64,000 nucleotides of DNA from Pirellulales bacterium. GTDB taxonomy: Bacteria > Planctomycetota > Planctomycetia > Pirellulales > JANQPP01. The position numbers were made by a program, and so were the translations under genes. Below are positions 54,481 through 64,000 of this stretch, in pieces. The stretch lies in assembly GCA_028289405.1 (NCBI GenBank), contig JANQPP010000190.1, positions 20,937 to 84,936 of the forward strand, read 5' to 3'. The first letter of the stretch is position 1. The number at the start of each line of letters is the position of its first letter. Under the pieces are notes generated by a model that was not told where the DNA came from, ran no database searches, and worked only from the letters and a program-made list of their open reading frames with translations.

Positions 54481-55066
54481 TGATGGCCTACAACAGGTAG
54501 GAGCTTGCCCAAGCCGTAGCCCATCCTCTGGCTTTCGCACACAATCCCTTGCCGCCCCAGTCACGAATTGGGGCACTGTGCGCGCTCGGACGTCAGTGTG
54601 TATCCAAACGGTTTGACGCGCCGACGGGCGGAAAATGCCTCCGTGCCCTCGGCCTTGCACCAATATACGTCGCGGTTTGGCCACGGTCAAAAAAAGTTGG
54701 GGAGCGGTAGATGATTTTCACTAACCGGAAAGCCGTATATCCGCTAGCCGCCGTGCCATCTGTATCAGCCGCATCTGATCGATGGGATCAGGCTGACCAC
54801 GTGTCTCGTCGCCGCGTGCAAACAGCCCGCATAACACGACAAAGTTACCGTGGTCGCTGTAACTTGTGGTGAAACCTTACCGCGGCAAACTCCAGCTCGC
54901 CACCAATTTGCAAGCACCGGTACGGTAAGGGGAAGTGCGCGCCGCGAGAAAAAAGAATCTCTTGATGAGCTGGGCCGCGCTGACGGCGTCATGGATCCTA
55001 CATGCTGTACAACGCGCACCCTTGGTGGACAAGGACTAAACCGCAAACGCAGGTCTCGCGCGTTGA
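54481..55066. other. Intergenic
   Basis: About 590 bases between the S41 protease start and the LOG protein stop, both on the minus strand. Small ORFs on both strands look like noise; no tRNA or terminator was found. The protease promoter must lie here. Confidence 0.45.
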
Positions 55067-56092
55067 CTATGGCGACACTTCGCAATTCAGGAAATCGATA
55101 AGCTGACGCAATCGACCGTAACTGCGACGATTGAAACGAAATGCCAAACGCGGCAAATCGGCGAGATCCGGCTCGTCTTTCTCGTCCGGATACGCCTCGC
55201 GAAGCTCAAATCCACCTTCCAGCAGAATATCCTCAAACTCTTCGCGAATCCGCTGCATGTGTTGCTTGCTCGGTTTGCTTTGCAAACGCAGTACAAGCGT
55301 GTTCTTCACGTATCGCATGCTGTGGTAGACGCGATAAAACCGCAGGATTTCCTCGACCGCTTCTTCCACCGAATCGGTGATTTTATAGAGCATCAAGTCT
55401 TCCGGCGAAATCATCTTTTCGGAAAGGAGCGTCTCCCGCACGAACTCGTGGAAACGAGGCCAAAACGTGCCGCCTGGTGCGTCCAGAAACACGACAGGCA
55501 CGGGATCGCGTTTGCCGGTTTGCAGCAGAGTCAGCACTTCCAAACCTTCGTCCAAGGTACCGAAGCCGCCGGGAAGCAGGCACAAGGCGTGGCATTCCTT
55601 CACGAAGATGAGCTTGCGCGTGAAAAAATACTTCATGTGCACCAGCTTCGGGTCGCCGGCGATGACCGGGTTGGATTCTTGCTCGAAAGGCAGCATGATG
55701 TTGACACCCATCGAGTGGTCCCTTCCGGCTCCGACGTGGCCGGCCTCCATGATTCCGCTCGCCGCGCCAGTCACGACCAGCCAATCGTGTTCCGCCATTG
55801 CCTTGCCAAATTCCACGGCCTGGGCATAGGCCGGTTTATCCGGAGGTGTCCGGGCGGAACCGAAGATCGTCACCTTGCGGATCCGCCGGTAGGGAGTGAA
55901 AACCTTGAATGCGTACCGCAACTCCCTGAGGGCACGGCTTAAAATCTTCAAATCACCCGTGGATGTTTGGTCAGCCTCTAATTTCTCTGCCGAACGTTTG
56001 ATTTGGTCGATGAGTTCCGCCACGCGCCGCCCGGGTGGGGGTGTCGGATTCGTGGAGTTTTCCGTCGTGGAAAAGGGCTCGGGAGCACGCAT
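55067..56092 (-). CDS. LOG-family Rossmann protein (lysine-decarboxylase-like fold)
   Basis: 341 aa. Core [18 protein letters not shown] is the LOG signature PGG-x-GT-x2-E, preceded by [18 protein letters not shown]. Small LOG proteins split cytokinin or nucleotide 5'-monophosphates; the large group includes PpnN nucleosidases. This one is longer than the minimal roughly 190-residue form, with about 100 extra residues on the N-terminus and a C-terminal extension. Probably a nucleotide 5'-monophosphate N-glycosidase (inference). GTG/ATG start as in track. Confidence 0.88.
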   Translation of the reverse strand: MRAPEPFSTTENSTNPTPPPGRRVAELIDQIKRSAEKLEADQTSTGDLKILSRALRELRYAFKVFTPYRRIRKVTIFGSARTPPDKPAYAQAVEFGKAMAEHDWLVVTGAASGIMEAGHVGAGRDHSMGVNIMLPFEQESNPVIAGDPKLVHMKYFFTRKLIFVKECHALCLLPGGFGTLDEGLEVLTLLQTGKRDPVPVVFLDAPGGTFWPRFHEFVRETLLSEKMISPEDLMLYKITDSVEEAVEEILRFYRVYHSMRYVKNTLVLRLQSKPSKQHMQRIREEFEDILLEGGFELREAYPDEKDEPDLADLPRLAFRFNRRSYGRLRQLIDFLNCEVSP

Positions 56093-56473
56093 GGATCACC
56101 AAATTCAACCGCGATGAACAGTTAGAGCAAATGGTCTTCTAGCCACGCCATGGGCCAGACCCGCCACATCAGATTGTCGGATTTGGCATTGCCATGCCGC
56201 GAGATGCAGCCGCTCTATTATACTTGACAACGCATTGACAAATACTTGCCGCGCTGCGGGGAGTGCATGAGATTGGATCGAATCGCAGTAATCAAGCGAA
56301 TCCGAACGGCTGCGAGGATTATAGAGGGAAGCAGGCGTTATGAGAAAATCCACCGGATAGGACGATGATGTCTAGACTTCCAGTGTGAGTCCTTCCCACC
56401 GATTTCGATGCTGTTCGCGCCACATAGGGTTCCGTAAATTCCAGCCGCTCGTTTTTGCTCCGAAAGTGAAGTC
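56093..56473. other. Divergent intergenic region
   Basis: About 380 bases between the LOG gene and the class IV aminotransferase. Two TTGACA-like hexamers occur near 56223-56239 but without a good -10 partner. No gene seen. Confidence 0.4.
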
Positions 56474-57436
56474 ATGGAGACACCTGGCCGAACTGTATGG
56501 CTAAATGGCAAGCTGATTCCCGAAGCCGAGGCCCATGTCTCTATTTATGATGCCAGTCTCCAATCGGGGGATACTGTTTTCGAGTCGTGCCGGACATTTG
56601 GCCAGCGTCCGTTCCGGCTGGATGACCACTTAGAGCGGCTCCACAATTCCCTGTGCCTGGTGGAAATGGCGCAGCCTTACAGCAAGGACGCGCTCGGCGC
56701 CGCAGTGAATGCCGTGCTGCAGGAGAATTTGCCCACAGAAGCGGCAGACGTCGATTGGCAAATCCAGGTCAACATTTTTCGTGGCCTGGGAACACCCTAC
56801 GACTGTCTGCCACGATCGCCAATGGGGCCGATCGTCTTTATCAGTTGCTGGCCACTGATCAATGTGATGGGCCGGTTCGCCGAGTACTATGACGAGGGGG
56901 TGAAGTTAGTCGTTCCGCCGCAGCGTGCGCTCCCTGCCGGACTCTGGCCGGGGAAGGCGAAAACGCGAAGCCGCATCCATTTTCGAATGGCCCAACTTCA
57001 AGCACAGCGGATTTCCGAGAATTGCTGGCCTCTCCTCCTCGATCCGGACGGGTATCTGGCCGAAGGGCCGACTTGGAGCGTGTTGGTGGTCAAAGCCGGC
57101 AAGATTTTGGCGCCGGAGCCTCGAAATGTTCTGCCAGGGGTGAGTTCGAGCGTGGCTCGTGAATTGGCCGAACGTTGCGGTTTGCCTTTCGTCGAGACGA
57201 ATCTCGACTATTTCGACGCCAATACGGCTGACGAACTGCTTTGCCTGGCAACGTCGTTTTGCCTGGTCCAGGCGACGAGCTTCGAAGGCCAAGCCATTGG
57301 CAACCAGCAGCCGGGCCCGATTTGTCGACAACTCACTGCGGCCTGGTCCGACCTGGTGGGCATCGACTTCGTATCTCAAGCCCAAAGCTATCGCGAGCGC
57401 TACTCTGATTGGGAAAGCCGCCAACGCTCCTCATAA
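56474..57436 (+). CDS. Class IV aminotransferase (BCAT / D-amino acid transaminase / ADC lyase fold)
   Basis: 320 aa. Family features: VSIYDASLQSGDTVFESCRT, RPFRLDDHLERLHNSL, PLP-lysine in PGKAKTRSRIHFRM, YLAEGPTWSVLVVKAGKILAPEPRNVLPGVSSSV, and DYFDANTADELLCLATSFCL. Branched-chain aminotransferase, D-alanine aminotransferase and aminodeoxychorismate lyase cannot be told apart from this alone. Plus strand, opposite to the rpoC gene that follows. Confidence 0.9.
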   Translation: METPGRTVWLNGKLIPEAEAHVSIYDASLQSGDTVFESCRTFGQRPFRLDDHLERLHNSLCLVEMAQPYSKDALGAAVNAVLQENLPTEAADVDWQIQVNIFRGLGTPYDCLPRSPMGPIVFISCWPLINVMGRFAEYYDEGVKLVVPPQRALPAGLWPGKAKTRSRIHFRMAQLQAQRISENCWPLLLDPDGYLAEGPTWSVLVVKAGKILAPEPRNVLPGVSSSVARELAERCGLPFVETNLDYFDANTADELLCLATSFCLVQATSFEGQAIGNQQPGPICRQLTAAWSDLVGIDFVSQAQSYRERYSDWESRQRSS

Positions 57437-57558
57437 GCAGACGCGCCGCCGAACGACTGAACCAACCGGCACGAAGCTTTGACCCGCCACGGAAAATAGC
57501 TCCGTGCCGTCAGGCAAAATCGATGGAACAATTTTTATCGCACGGAGAGGTTTTGCCC

Positions 57559-60500
57559 TCATTCTCCGGGAGAAGTTGAAGGCCCGCCACCGCTTCCAAA
57601 TAGCGCTTCCAAACCTCCATCGGAGGCGGGGGCTTCCTTGGGGCTTTCCTGTTCCGCCGGAGCGGCCTGATTGCCATCGTCTCCATCCAACAGCGGGAAG
57701 GAACGGGACAAGATCTCCTCTTTTTCTCGGGCCAATTGCTCCAGGGCCTCCGGTCGAATGCGGACCTCCGATTCCTGGAAGATGCGGAAACCGGTACCCG
57801 CCGGAATTAGGTGGCCCAAGATCACGTTCTCTTTCAGGCCCACCAGATCGTCAACCTTACCGGCCAAAGCCGCTTCGGTGAGGACCTTGGTGGTTTCTTG
57901 GAAACTCGCGGCGGAAATAAAGCTCGAGCTTTGCACCGACGCCTTCGTGATCCCCAGCAGTTGCGTACTGGCGGTCGCGTATTTGGGTTTCGAGCTCTTC
58001 GCCGGATCCCCACCGAGGGCTTCAATCTGCGCGTTTTCTTGTTCAAACACTTCGCGGGGGATGATCGCGCCTTCGGAGAAGCTGCTGTCCCCTTTGTGGC
58101 TAATCTTCACGCAATCGGCCAAGCTTTGATTCGCCGACCGAAATTCAAATTTATCCATCACGCTGCCGGGCAGGAGCGTCGAATCACCGGGCGACTCGAT
58201 CCGGACCTTGCGGAGCATTTGCGAGACGATGATTTCGATGTGCTTGTCATCGATTTCGACCCGCTGGCTGCGGTAGACGTTCTGAATTTCTCGCACCAGA
58301 TATTGCTGTACGGCTTCCTCGCCGGAAATGCGGAGGATGTCGTGAGGAACGAGCGGCCCGTCCACCAAGGCTTCTCCCGCGCGGACATAATCGCTGGCAT
58401 GCACGCGCAAATGCTTGCCGTGCGAGACGAGATGTTCGCGTTCGATGCCACTTTCGCTCCGGACGATAATGGTCCGCTTGCCACGCCGTTTTTCGCCAAG
58501 CAATTCCACAAAGCCATCGATCTCGGCGATGACCGCGGGATCCTTCGGCTTCCGCGCTTCGAAGATTTCCGTGACACGAGGCAAACCACCGGTAATATCT
58601 TGGGTGCCGGCCGCTTCGCGAGGCGTTTTGGACAGCAACGTACCGGCCGTGACGACATCACCCGGAGAAACCTCGATATGGGCTTTTTCCGGCAGGTAGT
58701 AGAAGTCCAAGATCTTGCCGCTTTCGTCTTCCAAGACGATTTGCGGGTGATAGTCCCCCTTGTGCTCGATCACCATGCGGCGGAGGTGGCCACTGGGGTC
58801 TTTTTCAACCCGCATGGTTTCCCCTTCCATAAGATCCTCGAAGCGGACCTTTCCGCCAACCTCCGCCAGAATGGGAATACTGTGGGGATCCCATTGGCAG
58901 AGTACCTCGCCAGCCTTGACCTCTTGGTCTTCTTCCACGAGGAGATGGGCACCGGTGGGAATTTCGTATTTCTCCAGTTCTCGATCCTTGTCGTCGAGAA
59001 TCAAGATTTCCCCGTTACGCGTGAGGACTACTTGCTGGTCTTCGTCGTTTCGCACGACTTTGAGCCGTGTATAACGTACGCGGCCCGATTTCTTGGCGCG
59101 GATCTCGCTTTCTTCGACGGCCCGGGCCGCCGTACCGCCGATGTGGAAAGTACGCATCGTAAGCTGTGTTCCCGGCTCACCGATGCTTTGGGCAGCAATG
59201 ATGCCCACTGCCATCCCTTCTTCCACCAAGGAACCGGTGGACAGGTCCATTCCGTAGCAGCGACGGCAAATCCCCAGGGGAGCTTCGCACGTCATGCCGC
59301 TGCGGACCTGGATCCGTTCGAGTCCGAGCTGTTCGATGCGCTGGGCAATCTCGCCGGTGATCAAGTCGTTTTCACGGACGATCACTTCGTCCGTGATGGG
59401 ATTGACGATGTTCGCCCGGCTCACACGGCCACGAATCGAGTCCGCCAGCCGCACTTCCACTTTTTCGCCGCGGTAGATCACGCCCTTGGTAATCCCCTGC
59501 GTGGTGCCGCAGTCGTCCATGGTGATGACCACGTTTTGGGCCACGTCCGCCAGCTTCCGGGTCAGGTAGCCGGAGTCCGCCGTTTTGAGGGCGGTGTCGG
59601 CCAAACCTTTGCGGGCACCATGCGTGGAACTGAAGTATTCCAGCACGGAGAGACCCTCACGGAAGTTCGCCTTGATCGGCGTTTCAATGATCTTTCCGGA
59701 CGGCTTGGCCATCAGCCCGCGCATTCCGGCGAGCTGCCGAATTTGTTCCACACCGCCTCGGGCACCGGAATGAGCCATCAAGTAAATCGGATTGACGTAG
59801 CCCGGGAAGCGATGGTCGTGTTCCAACTCGCCCATCATCTCGGTGGTAATCCGTTCACGGGCATGCGTCCAGGCGTCGAGCACCTGGTTGTAGCGTTCGC
59901 CCTCGGTGATGATGCCACGCTGATAAAGTTTCATGATCTTGAGCACGCCTTTTTCCGCTTCACTGATGATGCGGACCTTGCTCGGCGGCGTGATGAGATC
60001 ATCGGTGGCGAAGGACAGCCCGCTATGCGTACTTTCGCCAAAGCCGAGCTTATTCATCCCGTCCAACAAATCGATGGTCGCGCGGCGTCCCAAGATTTGG
60101 TAGCAATCGGAAATCACCTTCGCCAATTCGCTGGACCGCATGGGGATGTTGTAATACGGCATGCGATCGGGAAGGGCCAGGTTGAACAGCACGCGTCCCA
60201 CCGTCGTCTTGACGATGCCCCCAGTGGCGACCTCTTCGTCCGAATCGGTTTTCAGTGGACGATTGGGGGGCAACCGGACTTGGATTTGGGCATGCGTATC
60301 GACCTTCCCCAAAGAATAGGCCAGTTGCACTTCTTGAAGTGAACTGAACACCATGTTCTCTCCTTTTCTGCCGGAGAGAGCCATCGTGATGTAATAACAG
60401 CCCATCACGATATCTTGCGAAGGGCTAATGATCGGAGCGCCGTTGGCGGGGCTGAAGATGTTGTTCGTGGACATCATCAGCGTATGCGCTTCGACCTGCG

Positions 60501-61920
60501 CTTCGATGGACAGAGGAAGGTGCACGGCCATTTGATCGCCGTCAAAGTCCGCGTTGAAGCCCTTGCATACCAACGGATGCAACTTGATCGCGTTTCCTTC
60601 GACTAGCATCGGCTCGAAAGCCTGGATGCCCATGCGGTGCAGCGTGGGGGCCCGATTTAGCAGCACGGGGTGGTTGTGAATCACCTCTTCCAGGATGTCC
60701 CAGACCTCGTCATCCTTCCGCTCGAGCATCTTCTTCGCGCTTTTGATCGTATCGGCATGGCCAAGTTCCTTGAGCCGCCGAATGATGAACGGCTGATACA
60801 ACTCCAGCGCGATTTTCTTGGGCAGGCCGCATTGGTGCAGGCGCAGGCTGGGTCCGACGACGATCACGCTTCGCGCGGAATAGTCCACGCGTTTGCCGAG
60901 CAGGTTTTCCCGGAACCGCCCTTGCTTTCCCTTGATCATGTCGGTCAGCGACTTCAGGGGACGGTTGCTGGATCCCAGCACCGGTCGCTTGCAGCGGTTG
61001 TTGTCGAATAGGGCGTCCACCGACTGCTGGAGCATCCGCTTTTCGTTGCGGATGATGACCTCCGGCGCATTGAGGTCCACCAGCTTTTTCAGCCGGTTAT
61101 TGCGGTTGATAATACGGCGGTAGAGATCGTTCAGGTCGCTGGTGGCGAAATTGCCCGAGTCCAGCAGGACCAACGGACGCAGGTCCGGCGGGATCACGGG
61201 AATCACGTCGAGGACCATCCATTCCGGTTTGTTGTCGCTATCGCGGATCGATTCCACGATTTTCAGCCGGTTGATGAGATCTTTCTTTTTCTGTTTGGAG
61301 TTCGTCTCCGCCAGTTCTTTGCGCAAGTCCACGGACAACTGCACCAGGTCCAAACCGATGAGCAGTTGACGCACGGCTTCGGCGCCCATGTCGGCCTTGA
61401 AGGCGCTCTCTCCATACTGTTCCCGCGCGGTACGATATTCTTCCTCGGTCAACAATTGCCGTGGCTTGAGCGGCGTATCGCCCGCCTCGATCACGACGTA
61501 GTCCTGGAAGTAGATGACCTTTTCCAGGCTCGAGGTTTTCATGTCGAGCAGGTTGCCGAGCCGGCTGGGCATGGCCTTGAAAAACCAGATATGCACGACG
61601 GGGGCCGCCAATTCGATGTGCCCCATGCGCTTGCGGCGGACCCGGCTGTGCGTCACCTTCACACCGCAGCGGTCGCAAATCATGCCCTTGTATTTCATGC
61701 CGCGGTATTTGCCGCAGGAGCATTCCCAATCCTTTTCCGGGCCGAAGATCCGCTCACAGAAGAGGCCGTCCTTTTCCGGCCGATAGGTGCGGTAGTTGAT
61801 CGTCTCGGGCTTCTTGACTTCGCCAAACGACCAGCTACGGATATCGTGTGGACGCGCCAAGCTAATCTTCACCGACGCGTAATCGTTAATTCGATCGTAA
61901 GAGCTTTCAACACTGCTCAC
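57559..61920 (-). CDS. rpoC: RNA polymerase beta' subunit RpoC
   Basis: 1453 aa, GTG start with AAAGGAG nine bases upstream. Zinc site 1 at Cys67, Cys69, Cys82 and Cys85 ([20 protein letters not shown]). Active-centre magnesium loop NADFDGDQ at 456-463. Later zinc site in [17 protein letters not shown]. The C-terminus has a Pro/Ala/Gly-rich tail (about the last 40 residues) beyond the usual end, seen as [14 protein letters not shown]. It follows rpoB on the same strand by 114 bases. Confidence 0.98.
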   Translation of the reverse strand: MSSVESSYDRINDYASVKISLARPHDIRSWSFGEVKKPETINYRTYRPEKDGLFCERIFGPEKDWECSCGKYRGMKYKGMICDRCGVKVTHSRVRRKRMGHIELAAPVVHIWFFKAMPSRLGNLLDMKTSSLEKVIYFQDYVVIEAGDTPLKPRQLLTEEEYRTAREQYGESAFKADMGAEAVRQLLIGLDLVQLSVDLRKELAETNSKQKKKDLINRLKIVESIRDSDNKPEWMVLDVIPVIPPDLRPLVLLDSGNFATSDLNDLYRRIINRNNRLKKLVDLNAPEVIIRNEKRMLQQSVDALFDNNRCKRPVLGSSNRPLKSLTDMIKGKQGRFRENLLGKRVDYSARSVIVVGPSLRLHQCGLPKKIALELYQPFIIRRLKELGHADTIKSAKKMLERKDDEVWDILEEVIHNHPVLLNRAPTLHRMGIQAFEPMLVEGNAIKLHPLVCKGFNADFDGDQMAVHLPLSIEAQVEAHTLMMSTNNIFSPANGAPIISPSQDIVMGCYYITMALSGRKGENMVFSSLQEVQLAYSLGKVDTHAQIQVRLPPNRPLKTDSDEEVATGGIVKTTVGRVLFNLALPDRMPYYNIPMRSSELAKVISDCYQILGRRATIDLLDGMNKLGFGESTHSGLSFATDDLITPPSKVRIISEAEKGVLKIMKLYQRGIITEGERYNQVLDAWTHARERITTEMMGELEHDHRFPGYVNPIYLMAHSGARGGVEQIRQLAGMRGLMAKPSGKIIETPIKANFREGLSVLEYFSSTHGARKGLADTALKTADSGYLTRKLADVAQNVVITMDDCGTTQGITKGVIYRGEKVEVRLADSIRGRVSRANIVNPITDEVIVRENDLITGEIAQRIEQLGLERIQVRSGMTCEAPLGICRRCYGMDLSTGSLVEEGMAVGIIAAQSIGEPGTQLTMRTFHIGGTAARAVEESEIRAKKSGRVRYTRLKVVRNDEDQQVVLTRNGEILILDDKDRELEKYEIPTGAHLLVEEDQEVKAGEVLCQWDPHSIPILAEVGGKVRFEDLMEGETMRVEKDPSGHLRRMVIEHKGDYHPQIVLEDESGKILDFYYLPEKAHIEVSPGDVVTAGTLLSKTPREAAGTQDITGGLPRVTEIFEARKPKDPAVIAEIDGFVELLGEKRRGKRTIIVRSESGIEREHLVSHGKHLRVHASDYVRAGEALVDGPLVPHDILRISGEEAVQQYLVREIQNVYRSQRVEIDDKHIEIIVSQMLRKVRIESPGDSTLLPGSVMDKFEFRSANQSLADCVKISHKGDSSFSEGAIIPREVFEQENAQIEALGGDPAKSSKPKYATASTQLLGITKASVQSSSFISAASFQETTKVLTEAALAGKVDDLVGLKENVILGHLIPAGTGFRIFQESEVRIRPEALEQLAREKEEILSRSFPLLDGDDGNQAAPAEQESPKEAPASDGGLEALFGSGGGPSTSPGE

Positions 61921-62034
61921 TGTGATGCGCTCCTTTACTCAGCATTTGCAGGATCGAGGAATTCAGGCAAAACAAAGCGACACGAACGGCTTTGCCTACC
62001 CCGGGAAATCTCCTCCATGACTGGCGGATACCCC

Positions 62035-64000
62035 TTACACATGCCGTTTTTCGAGCTGCATGTTCAGCCCAAGTCCTCGGATCTCGTTGGTTAGCACGTC
62101 GAAGCTGGCCGGCGTACCCGCTTCGAGTGTGTTTTCGCCCTTGACCATGGATTCGTAGATCTTCGTGCGACCTTCCACATCGTCGCTCTTCACGGTAAGA
62201 AGTTCTTGTAAGACATAGGCAGCGCCATAGGCCTCCAATGCCCAGACTTCCATTTCCCCGAAGCGTTGGCCACCGAAGCGGGCTTTTCCTCCCAGGGGCT
62301 GCTGGGTGATCAAGGAGTAGGGGCCCGTGGAACGTGCATGCACCTTGTCGTCGACCAGGTGATGCAATTTCAACATATAGATGTAACCGACCGTGGTCTG
62401 CTGTTCCAGCTTTTCCCCGGTGCGTCCGTCGTGAAGTTGGGCTTTACCATTGACTGGTAGGTTGGCCTCTTTCAGGCAGGCGTGAATGTCTTCTTCGCTC
62501 GCCCCGTTGAACACAGGAGTCACGGCTTGGAAGCCACAAATCGCGCCAGCCCAGCCCAGGTGCGTTTCCAAAATCTGGCCGACATTCATCCGGCTGGGGA
62601 CGCCCAAGGGATTCAGCATGATTTGCAAAGGAGTTCCATCGGCGAGGAAAGGCATGTCTTCTTGCGGCAGGATCTTGGCGATCACCCCCTTGTTACCGTG
62701 GCGGCCCGCCATCTTGTCTCCCACGGAGATCACGCGTTTGGCGGCGATATAGACCTTCACCATCTGCAAAACACCGCTGCGCAGTTCGTCGCCCCGTTTC
62801 ATCGAGTTCAAAACGCGGTCCCGATCATCAATGGCCGCTTCCACAGCCGGCCAATGCTCCTTGTGGACACGCTCGAGTTCTTTTTTCGTTTTGTCGTTCG
62901 GCGCCTCGATCGCGGCGATACGGAAGCGTTGCGCCTGTTCGGCCAGATATTTCTCTTCGGCATTCCGTTGAATAGGATTGCCGTCCTCATCCGTGATCGG
63001 GTTGCCGAACACGCCTTGAATCGCCTCGGCCATCGTGGCGAAAGCCTCCGCGATTTTGGAGTTACCCTCGGTCTCCGCCGCTTTCAGGGATTGCTCGAAA
63101 GCCTTTCTTTCATCCTCGGAAAGACTCATCCGCCGCGAAAATCGCTGCGTATCGATCACGATTCCTTCCACGCCGGAAGGCACTTCCAGGGAATCATTCT
63201 TCACATCTTCGCCGGCGCGACCGAAAATGGCGTGCAGCAGCTTTTCCTCCGGCGTCAATTCGGTCTTCGATTTGGGGGAGACCTTGCCGACCAGAATGTC
63301 ACCCGGGCGGACATACGTACCAACGCGGACGATCCCGGATTCATCGAGATTTCTCAGTGCTTTCTCGCTGACATTGGGGATATCGCGTGTGAACTCCTCA
63401 CGGCCAAGCTTGGTCTCCCGAATTTCGATATCGAATTCTTCGATATGGATCGAGGTATAGGTGTCCTTTTTGACCAACTCTTCGCTGATGATGATGGCAT
63501 CCTCGAAGTTGAAGCCGTCCCAGGACATGAAGCCGACTAAGACGTTGCGTCCCAAGGCCAATTCACCCTGATACGTCGCGGCGCCATCGGCGATGACTTG
63601 TCCCGCTTCCACTTTCTGGCCCAATTCCACGATCGGCTTCTGGTTGAGGCAGGTTCTCTCATTCAGGCCCATGAATTTGTTGAGCCGGTAAACGTCCGAT
63701 CCGATTTCAATTCGAGAAGCATCCACATGGGTAATCGTCCCTTTTCTTTGAGCACGGACGAGCATACCCGAATTACGGGCTACATCTTTCTCCATGCCCG
63801 TGGCGACGACGGGTGGCTCCGCGACTAGCAGCGGCACGGCCTGCCTCTGCATGTTTGAGCCCATCAGCGCGCGATTCGCGTCATCATGCTCCAAGAAAGG
63901 AATCAATCCCGCCGATACTCCGACCATCTGTGCGGGAGCGACATCGACGTAATCGATCTTATCCACGGGCACCAACTGGAAGTCGGATCGATAGCGGGCC
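62035..64000 (-). CDS. rpoB: RNA polymerase beta subunit RpoB (3' part, runs off the window)
   Basis: Only the C-terminal 655 or so residues are inside the window; the reading frame stays open to base 64000 ([20 protein letters not shown]), so the apparent start of the ORF-track entry is not a start. Beta motifs: [134 protein letters not shown] split over the usual blocks. Order rpoB-rpoC is as usual. Confidence 0.97.
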   Translation of the reverse strand, partial: ARYRSDFQLVPVDKIDYVDVAPAQMVGVSAGLIPFLEHDDANRALMGSNMQRQAVPLLVAEPPVVATGMEKDVARNSGMLVRAQRKGTITHVDASRIEIGSDVYRLNKFMGLNERTCLNQKPIVELGQKVEAGQVIADGAATYQGELALGRNVLVGFMSWDGFNFEDAIIISEELVKKDTYTSIHIEEFDIEIRETKLGREEFTRDIPNVSEKALRNLDESGIVRVGTYVRPGDILVGKVSPKSKTELTPEEKLLHAIFGRAGEDVKNDSLEVPSGVEGIVIDTQRFSRRMSLSEDERKAFEQSLKAAETEGNSKIAEAFATMAEAIQGVFGNPITDEDGNPIQRNAEEKYLAEQAQRFRIAAIEAPNDKTKKELERVHKEHWPAVEAAIDDRDRVLNSMKRGDELRSGVLQMVKVYIAAKRVISVGDKMAGRHGNKGVIAKILPQEDMPFLADGTPLQIMLNPLGVPSRMNVGQILETHLGWAGAICGFQAVTPVFNGASEEDIHACLKEANLPVNGKAQLHDGRTGEKLEQQTTVGYIYMLKLHHLVDDKVHARSTGPYSLITQQPLGGKARFGGQRFGEMEVWALEAYGAAYVLQELLTVKSDDVEGRTKIYESMVKGENTLEAGTPASFDVLTNEIRGLGLNMQLEKRHV

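Noticed and set aside
56223-56240. Tandem TTGACA hexamers as a promoter
   Set aside because: No matching -10 hexamer at 16-18 bases, and 235 bases from the nearest start codon.
57811-60342. Plus-strand ORF of 843 codons
   Set aside because: Antisense to rpoC, which is unmistakable; high GC third positions keep the opposite frame open.
62482-63540. Plus-strand ORF of 352 codons
   Set aside because: Antisense shadow of rpoB.
1-64000. CRISPR arrays, IS elements, integrase or att sites, tRNA or rRNA genes
   Set aside because: No regularly spaced short repeats, no transposase or recombinase ORF, no tRNA-like cloverleaf with CCA-adjacent acceptor was seen by eye. A tRNAscan or Rfam search would settle this.

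Overview
The window looks like a Planctomycetota chromosome, probably of the Pirellulales kind; this is inference from gene content, not a database match. Lineage-typical marks are a LEPR-x-LL export motif on a multi-repeat surface protein, a PEP-CTERM protein with dockerin-like Ca-binding repeats, an exported WD40 protein, exported proteins with CPxSG/CCxxC metal-binding repeats, a secretin-N-repeat protein with no recognisable barrel, and frequent GTG/TTG starts behind good Shine-Dalgarno sequences. There is no sign of a plasmid, prophage, IS element, CRISPR array, rRNA or tRNA. Codon use and layout look like ordinary core chromosome.

Left part (1-17 kb): a hybrid histidine kinase with tandem PAS, two receiver and HPt domains, followed by a receiver-ATPase protein. 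A convergent pair (WD40 protein, then a giant Cna-B/SdrD-like protein) sits on the minus strand. Then come a CheY-like receiver, a VOC protein, a likely two-gene unit of an exported PI-PLC/GDPD-like phosphodiesterase plus myo-inositol oxygenase, ScpB, an extremely acidic small protein, and a PEP-CTERM protein closed by a clear terminator.

Middle (17-33 kb, mostly minus strand): an operon-like run of a FAD/Fe-S oxidoreductase, moaD, moaE, moaA, a cysteine desulfurase-family enzyme and a YkgJ-type Cys-cluster protein, centred on molybdopterin synthesis. It is followed by a membrane protein plus zinc-ribbon protein, folE, an EEP-family phosphodiesterase, a Tat-exported enolase-superfamily enzyme, an aminotransferase, two unannotated tiny one-helix membrane proteins, and a Ski2-like helicase.

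Right-middle (33-49 kb): a secreted protein, Trm112-like and HIT proteins, then a plus-strand set CBS - korA - korB - zinc-ribbon-CBS encoding 2-oxoacid:ferredoxin oxidoreductase with two putative nucleotide-sensing partners. Then a PP-loop enzyme of unknown role, a PilZ protein, a secretin-N-repeat protein, an exported cyclophilin, ribD and a SEC-C/TPR-like protein.

Right end (49-64 kb): exported Cys-rich, probably metal-binding proteins, a DUF1080-like exported protein, a LuxR-type HTH fused to a histone-H1-like lysine tail, an S41 protease, a LOG-family protein, a class IV aminotransferase, and finally rpoC and the 3' part of rpoB (cut by the window edge). Items most worth a second look are the H1-like-tailed HTH protein, the phosphodiesterase/inositol oxygenase pair, the tandem micro-proteins beside the helicase, the alternating Cys/Trp domain pattern in the giant surface protein, and the CBS-bracketed korAB.
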